A stretch of 64,000 nt of DNA from Paenibacillus antarcticus (GCF_001637225.1 NZ_LVJI01000035.1:1-64000), one strand, 5' to 3'; positions 8,034 through 16,543 are shown, counted from the stretch's first letter. The notes: a model not told the origin generated them from the sequence alone. Numbers and translations: made by a program.

Positions 8034-8258
8034 GTGCGCACCTACCTCTATTTTAGTTTTCTTATTATATTACAGAGGGGGATGGAGGGGAAAAGAAAAG
8101 CGAAGGCGTGAAGGGAAATTTGTTCACCTCGCTGGGGTGTTTCGTGGACTTTTATTGGCCGGCTCGAGTCCAGTGCAATACCGAACTCAAAACAATCAAT
8201 CAGCCGCATAATAAAAACTCTAACTTTAAGTAATACTACCCAGGAGGGCATCTTTTCG

Positions 8259-8726
8259 TTATTGCATTTCTTTTGTTGGGCCCATCACAGGTGGTACTGG
8301 TAAGCCTGCTTGACGTAATAGCACCATCATTTGGCCGCGGTGATGTGTTTGGTGGTCAATTAAGAAACGTAATAATGCACCTTTTGTTGCAACACTCGCA
8401 ATGCCTGTTTCTGTTAGCAAGTCCACATCTGATAACTTAGCTACCTCTTCCTTGACCGCCTCTGCTGCTTTTTCGTAAGCTGCTATAATTTCTCTTGCTG
8501 TCGCTGGAACTGGTTCATCTTGACCATTCATTGGTACAGTTAAACCTGCTAAATGACTAAAATAACCTGTTGTTTCTACTAAATGCCAGCTTAACCAACC
8601 AAGTGTACTATGCCCTTCCAAAATACTTTGTCCTAATTTGTCATCTGTTACGGCTTGTAATACTTGCAATGTCCCTTCCACAGCCACTGCCCATTCCTTT
8701 AAAAAATCATCCACTTGTCGATACAT
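8259..8726 (-). CDS. DinB-family putative metal-dependent hydrolase
   Basis: The ATG at 8726 is chosen over the longer frame because GAGGAGGAG lies just upstream. The 155-residue product is the usual size for a DinB/YfiT four-helix protein. The three metal-ligand His are at WHLVE (His48) and DHQTHH (His125 and His129). These proteins bind a divalent metal; many are thiol-dependent transferases or of unknown role, and several are stress- or damage-induced. It lies downstream of nothing obvious and is probably transcribed alone. Confidence 0.85.
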   Translation of the reverse strand: MYRQVDDFLKEWAVAVEGTLQVLQAVTDDKLGQSILEGHSTLGWLSWHLVETTGYFSHLAGLTVPMNGQDEPVPATAREIIAAYEKAAEAVKEEVAKLSDVDLLTETGIASVATKGALLRFLIDHQTHHRGQMMVLLRQAGLPVPPVMGPTKEMQ

Positions 8727-8869
8727 CCAAACTCCTCCTCTATCATTCACTTCTATATTTATTATACAAAATAGAAAGGAAAAATACAAACGTATGTTCT
8801 CGTTAAAAGTGTATACAAAAAACATCTGTAACCGCTAAACTTGAGAATACAAACAAATAGGTTAGTGAG

Positions 8870-9123
8870 ATGAGCGATTTGAGTAACGAAAAAATACCAA
8901 AAAACAAGCGATATAAGCATTAAAAATCGTAGAGGAGTTGCTTGGAAGTTCGATAGTCGGGGTATATCTATTTGGTTCTGCAGTAAATGGTGGCTTACAC
9001 ATTAATAGTGATGTAGATGTCCTAGTGATCGCGAATCATAGTTCCATATTTCTATCACCTGTTAACAATCTCCAAACTTTCATTTTTTTTAAAAGAAGGA
9101 AGTTGAAAGGCATTCATCATTAG
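8870..9123 (+). pseudogene. Fragment of an aminoglycoside nucleotidyltransferase (ANT(9)/AadA type)
   Basis: From ATG 8870 the frame reads MSDLSNEKIPKN. One frameshift and one stop later it continues ALKIVEELLGSSIVGVYLFGSAVNGG and then NSDVDVLVI. This is the nucleotidyltransferase core, with GS and the DxD metal-binding pair, of spectinomycin/streptomycin adenylyltransferases. Beyond about residue 60 the sequence no longer fits the family and ends. About three quarters of the protein is missing, so no resistance activity is expected. Confidence 0.6.
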
Positions 9124-9201
9124 GTGAACGTTTTGAATGCGTTAAATATTGTATGTAACTGATAATTAAAGAATGTAACTATAATCTAGATACATCATGA
9201 A

Positions 9202-9237
9202 CTGTCCTTTAAATATTAAGGACGGTTTTATTTTTTA
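9202..9237 (+). terminator. Intrinsic terminator
   Basis: TGTCCTT (9203-9209) pairs with AAGGACG (9218-9224, ending in a G-T wobble), followed by GTTTTATTTTTT. Confidence 0.75.
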
Positions 9238-9376
9238 GGAAGGGGCAAGGATATAGAGGGCATTGGAGATAAAGTTAAAAGCATTCGTCTACAGCACGGG
9301 CTGAATCAGGTCGCCTTAGCTGAAAAAATAGGGATATCACTGAAATAGAACAAGGAACGAGCTTCACTTGAGTTTC
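9238..9376 (+). pseudogene. Fragment of an XRE-type HTH regulator
   Basis: The frame reads IGDKVKSIRLQHGLNQVALA and then EKIGIS, the first three helices of a Cro/CI helix-turn-helix. A short deletion then shifts into TEIEQGTSFT followed by a stop, which is the usual recognition-helix end (SxIExGxS). Effector domains are missing and unrelated transposase-like sequence follows. Confidence 0.5.
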
Positions 9377-9409
9377 TGTCCCAATGCCGAAGCTGCAACG
9401 AACGGATTT

Positions 9410-9615
9410 AACCTTTGGTGTGAACAGGGCGATAAGATTGACCACGAAGCTGTTAAAAGTGGATTGGAAACGATGCGTAATTGGAAAAATGAGATCATCA
9501 ACTACCATCGCTGCCGACGAATGCAACTGTAGAAGGTCGTCATTACTTCACATGTAATCGTGACCGTTATAAGACTAGGATCTTAGTAGAATGCAATCGT
9601 TATAGGCTTAACTAA
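9410..9615 (+). pseudogene. C-terminal scrap of an ISL3-type transposase
   Basis: One frame reads HEAVKSGLETMRNWKNEIIN then YHRCR. After a one-base shift it continues TNATVEGRHYF and RYKTRILVECN to a TAA at 9613. The combination of a Trp-containing helix, the TNATVEGR segment and a final RILVECN is typical of ISL3-family transposase C-termini (the catalytic Glu lies in VEG). An internal deletion has removed the segment after GRH. No terminal inverted repeats were found. Confidence 0.5.
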
Positions 9616-9721
9616 ATAATCAAGCACTGATTTCTAGTTCCTCTTTTTATGAAAAACCATTTTTTTTGATAATATTGTTCAAATTTCTTTTGATTATCAA
9701 TAAAAATCCGAATAATAAACG

Positions 9722-9750
9722 TTTACACGTGATAAAAGTTCGTTTATAAT
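9722..9750 (+). promoter_or_regulatory. SigA-type promoter for guaC
   Basis: TTTACA (9722-9727), 17-base spacer, TATAAT (9745-9750), about 30 bases upstream of the riboswitch. Confidence 0.75.
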
Positions 9751-9782
9751 CAAATTTGTGTTTATATAAATTATTTAACGTT

Positions 9783-9848
9783 ATTCGTATATTCTTAGAA
9801 TATGGTCTAAGAGTCTCTACTAGGAGCCTAACAATCCTAACTACGAAT
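9783..9848 (+). promoter_or_regulatory. Purine riboswitch aptamer, guanine class
   Basis: P1 is ATTCGTA (9783-9789) with TACGAAT (9842-9848). P2 is TCTTAGA (9793-9799) with TCTAAGA (9806-9812), capped by ATATGG. The J2/3 core is GTCTCTAC (9813-9820). P3 is TAGGA (9821-9825) with TCCTA (9835-9839), its loop holding CCTAACA. These are the conserved loop and junction sequences of purine riboswitches. The base before the P1 3' strand is C (9841), the position that is C in guanine and U in adenine riboswitches. The adjacent gene is GMP reductase. Confidence 0.9.
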
Positions 9849-9888
9849 GGGTGAGATTACTCTACCCATTTATAGTTAGGATTTTTTT
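9833..9888 (+). terminator. Riboswitch expression platform: terminator overlapping the aptamer 3' half
   Basis: AATCCTAACTA (9833-9843) pairs perfectly with TAGTTAGGATT (9873-9883). An inner stem AATGGGT/ACCCATT (9846-9852 with 9864-9870) extends it, and a T run follows. The 5' arm is made of the 3' strands of P3 and part of P1, so aptamer and terminator cannot coexist. Ligand binding should therefore prevent termination. Confidence 0.85.
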
Positions 9889-9939
9889 GTTACTTTAGTC
9901 AGAATTACTATTAAAAATTTTCTATAAGGAGTGTATATC

Positions 9940-10923
9940 ATGGAAAAAGTATTTGATTATGAAGATATTCAGTTAATTCCTAATAAATGTGTGGTTAACA
10001 GCCGTTCTGAGTGTGATACGACTGTGACATTAGGAGGTCGTAAATTTAAACTTCCTGTTGTGCCCGCCAATATGCAAACAATCATTGATGAAAAGATAGC
10101 CCTTTATCTTGCTGAAAATAATTATTTTTATATTATGCATCGCTTTGAGCCAGAAAAGCGGCTGTCATTTGTAGAAGATATGCAGGCAAAAGGTTTCTAC
10201 GCTTCAATTAGTGTTGGAGTGAAAGAAGAAGAATATCAATTCATTGAAGAGCTTGTAAAGGCAGGGCTTACCCCTGAATTCATAACGATCGACATTGCAC
10301 ATGGTCATTCAAATGCTGTCATTAATATGATTCAGCATATTAAAAAATACGTACCCAAGAGCTTTGTCATTGCTGGTAATGTTGGTACTCCTGAAGCTGT
10401 GCGAGAACTTGAGAATGCCGGTGCTGATGCGACAAAAGTTGGGATTGGACCTGGTAAAGTATGTATCACAAAAATTAAAACAGGATTCGGGACTGGAGGC
10501 TGGCAGTTGGCAGCACTTCGTGGGTGTGCAAAGGCAGCAAGTAAACCGATTATTGCTGATGGTGGAATACGAACACACGGTGATATAGCCAAATCAATCC
10601 GTTTCGGTGCATCGATGGTCATGATTGGATCCCTTTTTGCCGGACATGAAGAATCACCAGGAGAAACCATCGAAAAAGATGGTAAGTTTGTTAAAGAATA
10701 TTTTGGCTCTGCTTCTGAATTTCAAAAAGGTGAAAAGAAGAACGTAGAAGGTAAGAAAATGTACGTTGAGCATAAAGGTTCCTTACAGGAAACGTTAACT
10801 GAAATGGAACAAGATCTTCAATCTTCTATTTCATATGCTGGTGGAACCACGTTAGCCTCCATTCGTCACGTAGATTATGTTATTGTCAAAAACTCTATTT
10901 TTAATGGCGATAAAGTATATTAA
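9940..10923 (+). CDS. guaC: GMP reductase
   Basis: GMP reductase converts GMP to IMP with NADPH and release of ammonia, linking guanine and adenine nucleotide pools. ATG 9940 follows AAGGAGTG. The 327-residue protein shows the family order: FDYEDIQLIPNKC at the N-terminus, VPANMQTI, IDIAHGHS, GNVGTPEAV, the catalytic loop GIGPGKVCITKIKTG with its active-site Cys, IIADGGIRTHGDIAKSIRFGA, and YFGSAS. The length and the lack of CBS domains separate it from IMP dehydrogenase. It is controlled by the guanine-class riboswitch just upstream, which fits breakdown of excess guanine nucleotides. Monocistronic by appearance. Confidence 0.95.
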   Translation: MEKVFDYEDIQLIPNKCVVNSRSECDTTVTLGGRKFKLPVVPANMQTIIDEKIALYLAENNYFYIMHRFEPEKRLSFVEDMQAKGFYASISVGVKEEEYQFIEELVKAGLTPEFITIDIAHGHSNAVINMIQHIKKYVPKSFVIAGNVGTPEAVRELENAGADATKVGIGPGKVCITKIKTGFGTGGWQLAALRGCAKAASKPIIADGGIRTHGDIAKSIRFGASMVMIGSLFAGHEESPGETIEKDGKFVKEYFGSASEFQKGEKKNVEGKKMYVEHKGSLQETLTEMEQDLQSSISYAGGTTLASIRHVDYVIVKNSIFNGDKVY

Positions 10924-10953
10924 AGCCTTATTTAAAGAAGCTTCTAAAGGCAA

Positions 10954-11205
10954 GTGTTTTACGTATCCTCTGGACTTTTCTATTACTTTCTAACAACATC
11001 GCTTAAAACAGAAAGTCGAATTTCTATCAATGATTACCATGAGGCACTCAAGTTAGCTCTAGATAAAATTCAAGGTAATCTTGAATTGTACCATGTTAAT
11101 TCACGCCACAAAGTTTATTTCGCACTTAGTTTAAATGATTCCTTAGTCAATCTGACTAGGAAGTCTTTTTCATTTATGATTCGACGTTTCAATACGAGTT
11201 ATTAA
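10954..11205 (+). CDS. Doubtful small ORF, unknown
   Basis: An 83-codon frame with a GTG start and no good Shine-Dalgarno. The product has an aromatic, hydrophobic N-terminus (FYVSSGLFYYFL) and a mixed C-terminal part. I do not recognise it. It may be the tail of a decayed gene. Confidence 0.2.
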   Translation: MFYVSSGLFYYFLTTSLKTESRISINDYHEALKLALDKIQGNLELYHVNSRHKVYFALSLNDSLVNLTRKSFSFMIRRFNTSY

Positions 11206-11490
11206 CCGTGATCAGTCCAGTACCGTTGTATCTATTATTTCTTATAGTTAGAGTTTTTAAGGCGAATGCAGCTCATGGTTGGAGGTAACGAACATTATGC
11301 TAGACTAGTGTCGAATTTATGATCTCCGTTATGAGTCAGGATTCCATTTCTAGCAGAATCACCCATCAATCTAGAGAAAAAATAAACAGTTACAAAAGCT
11401 TGGAAACACTTAAATAACAAGTGCCATGAAAACAATACTTTATTGTAAATAATCATGTCTGGTGACATTAAAGTTCACCGATATCACGCT

Positions 11491-11536
11491 GAGCCGAGAG
11501 AAACCCAGGTACCCCTGCATTTTTCTCGGCTTTTTC
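11491..11536 (+). terminator. Intrinsic terminator of an unassigned transcript
   Basis: GCCGAGAGAAA (from 11493) pairs with TTTTCTCGGC (11521-11530), followed by TTTTTCG. A smaller hairpin (GGTGA...TTCACC, 11461-11479) lies just upstream. No gene ends nearby, so it may close a small RNA or be a remnant. Confidence 0.6.
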
Positions 11537-11756
11537 GTTCCATAAATTATTTTATTAAAGGTGAGGTGTGGAGTCTGGGCGAAGTATGAATTTGAATATT
11601 GTCGTTCGAATATTGAGGTTAGCCTCTGATCCGATAAATTAAAAGGGGATTTAAGTGAAGTCGCACTAGAGAAATTAGGTGAGTTAGAAACTGAACCAAT
11701 AGAAAGTGGTTTTAAATGGTCGATATATTTATACTGAAAACAGAACGAGGGATATT

Positions 11757-12683
11757 ATGAAGTTTGACCGCATGTTAAGTATTGTGAATATACTATTGAA
11801 CAATGAGAAGATAACCGCTAATGACCTAGCTGGAAAACTAGAAGTTTCTAAACGTACTATTTTTAGAGATATTGAAACTTTAAATATGGCAGGAATACCG
11901 ATCGTTACATACCCAGGGATAGGTGGGGGCATAGGAATATTAGATGGCTACAAATTAGATAAAAGCATTCTGTCAACGGATGACATGAAAAATATTGTGA
12001 TGGGATTAAAAATACTGCAAAGTTTCGAAAATAAAGATATCATCGAACGATTGATTACAAGAATATCTCCCACCAATGAAGATATTGCGCTGATGGAAAG
12101 CAATGTAGTTATTGATTTATCGACATGGTATTCAGATGGATATACGCAAACCATGATGGATGATTGTAAAAAAGCCATATTGAGAAACAATCGGATCCGT
12201 ATCGAATACCATTCGAAAAATAAATATAGCAAACGCACAATTGAACCCTATAAACTTATCTTTAAATATACCGACTGGTATTTGTATGCCTTTTGCACAG
12301 ATCAACAGGATTTTAGATTGTTTAAAATCAATAGAATTTCATCATATAAATATTTAGAAGAAATATTTATGCCTATGCCAACAAAAGATATTTCTATGGA
12401 TTTTAGTGTTAAAGAAAATGATTTGGGAGAAACGAAGGATTCTCCATCACAAGAAATAGTATTGGAATACAAAGCGGTACATAAAGATTTATTAATGGAT
12501 AAGATTGGAGCAAGGAATTTTACGGAAGATGGTAAGTTTATTATTTTCTATTCTGCTAATACGAATTGGGTAGTTGATTTAATAATTAGCCTACAGGATA
12601 AGGTTAAAGTAATTAAACCGCAGTTCATAATATCAGAGGTTGAAAATACAATAAAAAAGATGCAAGAGCAATACAAAAGATGA
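11757..12683 (+). CDS. HTH-WYL domain transcriptional regulator (YafY-like)
   Basis: ATG 11757 has ACGAGGGA upstream and starts at the DNA-binding domain. An earlier start at 11706 would add 17 unlikely residues. The 308-residue protein has an HTH_11 winged helix (residues 1-60; ITANDLAGKLEVSKRTIFRD then IETLNMAGIPI) followed by GGGIGI. The WYL domain (about 140-225) includes TIEPYKLIF, YTDWYLYAFC and DFRLFKINRI, and a WCX-type C-terminal part follows. WYL regulators sense nucleic-acid or small ligands and act on adjacent genes. The DJ-1/PfpI gene 54 bp downstream is the likely target or partner, though a terminator-like hairpin lies between. Confidence 0.85.
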   Translation: MKFDRMLSIVNILLNNEKITANDLAGKLEVSKRTIFRDIETLNMAGIPIVTYPGIGGGIGILDGYKLDKSILSTDDMKNIVMGLKILQSFENKDIIERLITRISPTNEDIALMESNVVIDLSTWYSDGYTQTMMDDCKKAILRNNRIRIEYHSKNKYSKRTIEPYKLIFKYTDWYLYAFCTDQQDFRLFKINRISSYKYLEEIFMPMPTKDISMDFSVKENDLGETKDSPSQEIVLEYKAVHKDLLMDKIGARNFTEDGKFIIFYSANTNWVVDLIISLQDKVKVIKPQFIISEVENTIKKMQEQYKR

Positions 12684-12705
12684 CACCTCGTTGTCATCTT
12701 TTGTT
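12676..12705 (+). terminator. Terminator overlapping the WYL-gene stop codon
   Basis: AAAGATGACA (12676-12685) pairs with TGTCATCTTT (12692-12701), then TGTT. The TGA stop lies in the 5' arm. The T tract is short, so read-through into the next gene is possible. Confidence 0.55.
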
Positions 12706-12737
12706 ATATATAATCAAATTAAAAGGAGTGTTACGAT

Positions 12738-13310
12738 ATGAAAAAGGAAGTATTGATTTTTATTTCCAATGGATATGCTGATTGGGAAGCGGGATATATA
12801 TGTGCCGTACTAAATAAGCCAGAAAGCGAATGCAAAGTAAGTACAGTTTCTTTAAATAGCGACAATGTAAAATCGATGGGCGGATTTACTGTTATTCCTG
12901 ACTATAATATAGACAGTATACCCTCACAGTGTGAAATGTTAATTTTAATCGGGGGTACAACATGGAAAGATAATTCAGCGATTACTCCACTTATTGAAAA
13001 ATGTATACAGGATAGGGTACCTATAGCTGCTATATGTGACGCTACAACCTTTTTGGCAGAACATAGCTATTTAGACAACATTCCTCACACTGGAAATTCA
13101 TTGGAATACTTAAAGGAATTTGCTCCTAATTATAAAGGGGACGCAAATTTTATAGAACAACAGACCGTTTCGAGTGACTGTATCATTACGGCTAATGGTA
13201 CGGCATCTTTAGAATTTGCAAGGGAAATTATGAAGAAGTTAGATATCTCGCCAATCGAAACCATTGATGGATGGTATAGCTTTTTTAAAAATGGATTATA
13301 TCCAGAATAA
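12738..13310 (+). CDS. DJ-1/PfpI-family protein
   Basis: This 190-residue single-domain protein follows AAAAGGAG. It has the DJ-1/ThiJ/PfpI fold markers: the N-terminal strand VLIFISNGYADWEAG with the conserved Glu that tunes the active-site Cys, the LILIGGTTW segment, and the nucleophile elbow AAICDATTFLA with Cys about residue 99. In many family members the residue after the Cys is His or Gly; here it is Asp, so the exact chemistry is open. Relatives act as glyoxalases, chaperones or amidases in stress responses. It closely follows a WYL regulator. Confidence 0.8.
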   Translation: MKKEVLIFISNGYADWEAGYICAVLNKPESECKVSTVSLNSDNVKSMGGFTVIPDYNIDSIPSQCEMLILIGGTTWKDNSAITPLIEKCIQDRVPIAAICDATTFLAEHSYLDNIPHTGNSLEYLKEFAPNYKGDANFIEQQTVSSDCIITANGTASLEFAREIMKKLDISPIETIDGWYSFFKNGLYPE

Positions 13311-13317
13311 GCAAGAA

Positions 13318-13342
13318 AATAACCGCGTTCATCGCGGTTATT
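13318..13342 (-). terminator. Terminator between convergent genes (mainly nagA)
   Basis: A perfect 10-bp stem, AATAACCGCG with CGCGGTTATT. On the minus strand it is followed by TTCTTGC, and on the plus strand by little T. It lies after the DJ-1 gene and 58 bp beyond the nagA stop. Confidence 0.6.
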
Positions 13343-13399
13343 GGTATTTCATAGGGACATATTCTTATCATTATATAATGCCAAGAATATACTTCTCAC

Positions 13400-14542
13400 T
13401 CATAGCATCTGTCCGCCCACCATCGTCCATAGAACTTGAAATTCTTTATCTAATAGGACTAAGTCAGCATCGAAACCAACGGAAATCTCCCCTTTTTGTT
13501 GAAGCCCAAGAATATTGGCTGGGGTAGTTGAAGCCATCTGAACAGCATCCAGCAACGAAATTCCAGTTTCGACAGTATAACGTAAGGCTTCATTCATGGT
13601 AACTGTACTGGAGGCTAATGTTCCATCCTCTAGTCTCGCAATGCCATCCTTTACCGAAACATGATGGCCTCCAAATATATAATTCCCATCACCCATACCC
13701 ATGGCTTGTAGAGCGTCTGTGATTAAGACCATACCTTCAGGTCCTTTCAAGCTATGCATCAATCGAATGATAGCAGGATGTAGATGGACATTATCCACGA
13801 TAGCTTGAAGACTCACATGTTTCTCTTCGAAAGCCGCCACGATAAGCCCGGGATCTCGATGATGAATCGGACGCATACCATTAAAACAATGGGTAACATG
13901 ACTAGCACCTGCTGAAAAGGCTTGTTTGGCTTCTTCATATGTGGCATCAGAGTGAGCAATGGCTATAATGACTCCTTGTTCCTTCAAAAAGGAAATCAGC
14001 TCCATACCGCCCGGTAGCTCAGGTGCTATAGTAACCATCTTAATGAGGGAACCTGCTTCCTCAAAAATCATCTTCATTTCTTCTAAGTCAGGATGCCGTA
14101 AATACTTTTCATTCTGCATTCCTTTTCGCTTCGGATTCAGATAAGGGCCCTCTAAGTGAATACCTGCAATCTTTGCGCCTGCTTCACGTCCTTGTACAAG
14201 CTTAACACTACGAATCATTTCTAGAAGATCCTCTATCGTGGAACTAACAGAGGTAGCCAGAAATGAAGTGCACCCCGTTGAAGCACATACACGTGAGACT
14301 TCTTGAATACTCTCGGTCTTGCCGTCCATCATGTTAAAACCATTGGCACCATGGATATGAACATCTATCATGCCTGGTACTAACAAATGCCATCTACCAT
14401 CAATCAGTTCATGGTCTCCATCTACAATAGGAAGATCACCTGTATCTATCCTCATGATTTTCCCTTCAGAAATCCACACATTGGCTGATGGAACGATACT
14501 GTCTCGAAGTACCAGTTGTACATTATGCAAAATATAATTCAT
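13400..14542 (-). CDS. nagA: N-acetylglucosamine-6-phosphate deacetylase
   Basis: NagA removes the acetyl group of GlcNAc-6-phosphate to give glucosamine-6-phosphate during amino-sugar or cell-wall recycling. The 380-residue protein has the amidohydrolase TIM-barrel motifs: PGMIDVHIHG (His62 and His64), the metal-binding Glu in HLEGPY (Glu131), AIAHSDATYEEA, THCFNGM, and the catalytic Asp in ITDAL. The start follows GAGGGGG on the minus strand. The gene is 26 bp downstream of a DeoR-type regulator and surely forms an operon with it. The glucosamine-6-phosphate deaminase nagB is not present here. Confidence 0.95.
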   Translation of the reverse strand: MNYILHNVQLVLRDSIVPSANVWISEGKIMRIDTGDLPIVDGDHELIDGRWHLLVPGMIDVHIHGANGFNMMDGKTESIQEVSRVCASTGCTSFLATSVSSTIEDLLEMIRSVKLVQGREAGAKIAGIHLEGPYLNPKRKGMQNEKYLRHPDLEEMKMIFEEAGSLIKMVTIAPELPGGMELISFLKEQGVIIAIAHSDATYEEAKQAFSAGASHVTHCFNGMRPIHHRDPGLIVAAFEEKHVSLQAIVDNVHLHPAIIRLMHSLKGPEGMVLITDALQAMGMGDGNYIFGGHHVSVKDGIARLEDGTLASSTVTMNEALRYTVETGISLLDAVQMASTTPANILGLQQKGEISVGFDADLVLLDKEFQVLWTMVGGQML

Positions 14543-14568
14543 ATAAATCCCCCTCTATTCTATGGGTA

Positions 14569-15354
14569 TCATTCTTGGTTTCGAACCTCTTGATTTTCTT
14601 CCGGACACTCAATAACGGTGATGTTCTTCTGATCCAGAACTTCTCTTATCTCAACTGGGAGTTCCCTACTTGTAATTACAATGTCAACGAAATCAAAGTC
14701 TAGCCGATGAATAGATTTACCACTAAATTTGGTGTGATCGGCCACTACGATAACTTGATCAGATCTTCGGGCCATTTCTTTCTTTACCCGGGCATCTTCT
14801 TCATATGCATAGTAGAGTCCATCAGATCTGATTGCCGATGCTCCAATAAAGGCTTTATCAGCACGAATTTCACTTAGTTTATCAATAATGGAAGAGCCAT
14901 ATAAGAAACGGTGCTTTACATTTAAGTAACCACCGAGAATATATATTTGAAGATCCTCTCGATTGGATAAAATACCTACGTTATCAATGGAGTGCGTAAC
15001 AACCGTAATATTCTTGGCGGTAATTTGTTCTGCAACAAATTGCACTGTGGTTGATACGTCTAGAATAATAGTCTCATGGTCTTGGATAAGTTGTGCCCCA
15101 ATTTTCCCTATTCTTTTCTTACTCTCGGATTCATCAATCAATCGATCCTGATAAGATAACATTTCTTTCTGTAACTCAGGTAATGAAAGCCCCCCATGAG
15201 TTCGAATAACAACGCCTTCTTGTACCAATTTAACAATATCCCGTCTAGCAGTATCCCTCGATACTTCAAAGTGCGTACAAATATCTATAACACTCATCGA
15301 TTGATGTTTTTTCAAGTATTCAAGTATTTTTAACAATCGTTCTTCTTGAAACAT
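14569..15354 (-). CDS. DeoR-family regulator of amino-sugar use
   Basis: The 261-residue protein has an N-terminal DeoR winged helix (residues 1-57; MSVIDICTHFEVSRDTARRD then IVKLVQEG) followed by RTHGG, and a sugar-phosphate-binding DeoRC domain (about 75-235) with IILDVSTTVQF, VVTHSIDN, FIGASAI and VVADHTKF. DeoR proteins of this kind are repressors released by a phosphosugar. It starts at ATG 15354 behind GGAGG and is first in an operon with nagA, so a GlcNAc- or GlcN-phosphate effector is inferred (AgaR/NagR-like). Repeats in its leader could be its operator. Confidence 0.88.
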   Translation of the reverse strand: MFQEERLLKILEYLKKHQSMSVIDICTHFEVSRDTARRDIVKLVQEGVVIRTHGGLSLPELQKEMLSYQDRLIDESESKKRIGKIGAQLIQDHETIILDVSTTVQFVAEQITAKNITVVTHSIDNVGILSNREDLQIYILGGYLNVKHRFLYGSSIIDKLSEIRADKAFIGASAIRSDGLYYAYEEDARVKKEMARRSDQVIVVADHTKFSGKSIHRLDFDFVDIVITSRELPVEIREVLDQKNITVIECPEENQEVRNQE

Positions 15355-15390
15355 AATATATGCACCTCCATTTAAGTAATTTTAATTATA

Positions 15391-15440
15391 CACTCAAGTA
15401 TTTATAAGTATATTATACATTATATAAGTATATATAAGCA
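15391..15440 (-). promoter_or_regulatory. Repeated ACTTATA elements in the deoR-nagA leader
   Basis: On the minus strand the sequence TACTTATA or a close variant (TACTTGAG, GCTTATA) recurs four to five times within 50 bases, next to a TATAAT-like box. Short direct repeats are the usual operator form of DeoR-family repressors, so autoregulation is suggested. Confidence 0.45.
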
Positions 15441-15555
15441 TTTAATTCTGAAAGTTCAACAAATCTACCGTAATCTACTCGGTTAACGAATTATCTAATA
15501 GGAAATTGGAAGAACTTAAAAATGACTTGTAATTAGTCATAACGGGTGAATGGAT

Positions 15556-15587
15556 GGAAAAAAACCGCCAATATATAAAGGGCGGTT
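15556..15587 (-). terminator. Intrinsic terminator of the PAS receptor gene
   Basis: On the minus strand AACCGCC pairs with GGCGGTT and is followed by TTTTTTCC. Confidence 0.8.
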
Positions 15588-15628
15588 AAGGTAGCTATTG
15601 CGATGGGTATCATGATCTCAATTTCCTG

Positions 15629-16543
15629 TTACATCAATTGGCTCAAAGTCTTAGCCTGAGCATCTAGATTGCCAGCTGCTTCGCTAATTCCTGCAAATTC
15701 ACCGACTGCTTGTTGTATTTGATGCTGGCTATCGATAATTGCCTGTTGGGAGGATTTTGTTCCGCCGCTGACTCTACCAACATGTTCGGAAATCTCTTCA
15801 ACAGTGGAATGAATTTCTTGTGCAGATTCCTGAACATGTTTCGCAAGCTTACGAACTTCAGTTGCTACAACGCTAAAGCCGCGTCCATGGTCCCCAGCAT
15901 GTGCCGCTTCAATTGCCGCATTCAAGGCGAGTAGGTTCGCTTGCGAAGCGAATTCCCCTATCGTTCGGACAATACGCTGAATGGCTATACTTTGCTGTTC
16001 CAGGTTGTAAAGATGGCTCAAGTTGTTCTCATTGTCGTTCATCATACGCTCAATGGATAAAGCCACTTGCTGATTGCGTCTAATACCTTCTTCTGTACGC
16101 TTGAGTAAATCCTCTGCCAACTCTTTTAATTCGGTAGTTAATTGGGTTGTGGCAATTTCTCGTGCTGTTATGTCTGTCGCTACTTTAAGAACGGCCACTA
16201 CCTGTTCAGTATCATTGTATATTGGCATATACGTGGCCTCAAGCCAAAGAATACTGCCATCCTTTGTCACACGAACGATTTTCTCTTGAAATTTCTTACC
16301 TTTTCTTAAATTATCCCATAGTGTTCTATATTCTGAACTGTTAATAAAGTTTGGTGTACAAAATTGCTTATGGTGAATTCCTGGCAACTCAGACATTTGA
16401 TAGCCCATCGCCTGAGCAAAATTCTCATTCGCCCATAACACATCGCCCTGTGTATTAAACTCAATCATAGCCAGTGATTGCTCTAATGCAACCATCACCG
16501 CATTTTCATCAAGAACTTGTGTCGACAACTTCGTTATTAACAT
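15629..16543 (-). CDS. Soluble PAS-domain methyl-accepting chemotaxis protein
   Basis: The 304-residue protein has no membrane segment. Residues about 20-130 form a PAS domain (MIEFNTQGDVLWANENFAQA then MGY, later DGSILWLEATYMPI). A coiled-coil MCP signalling domain (about 140-300) follows, with its hairpin tip EFASQANLLALNAAIEAAHA then GDHGRGFSVVA, which binds CheA/CheW. The PAS domain may bind haem, flavin or a small ligand, so it may sense redox or metabolic state in the cytoplasm. The MCP part is shorter than in classical receptors. Start ATG 16543 follows AGGGAG. No chemotaxis genes lie nearby. Confidence 0.9.
   Translation of the reverse strand: MLITKLSTQVLDENAVMVALEQSLAMIEFNTQGDVLWANENFAQAMGYQMSELPGIHHKQFCTPNFINSSEYRTLWDNLRKGKKFQEKIVRVTKDGSILWLEATYMPIYNDTEQVVAVLKVATDITAREIATTQLTTELKELAEDLLKRTEEGIRRNQQVALSIERMMNDNENNLSHLYNLEQQSIAIQRIVRTIGEFASQANLLALNAAIEAAHAGDHGRGFSVVATEVRKLAKHVQESAQEIHSTVEEISEHVGRVSGGTKSSQQAIIDSQHQIQQAVGEFAGISEAAGNLDAQAKTLSQLM

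Larger units (their letters stand above)
10924..11756. other. Mostly gene-free stretch between guaC and the WYL regulator
   Basis: Apart from one doubtful small ORF (10954-11205) and a terminator (11491-11536), nothing convincing is present. A short open frame near 11632-11754 (DKLKGDLSEVALEKLGELE and on) ends at a TGA and lacks a clear start. It may be the tail of a lost gene. Confidence 0.4.

Noticed and set aside
11455..11536. Possible structured small RNA or riboswitch
   Set aside because: Two hairpins and a terminator are visible, but no known riboswitch core and no gene directly downstream; only the terminator is reported.
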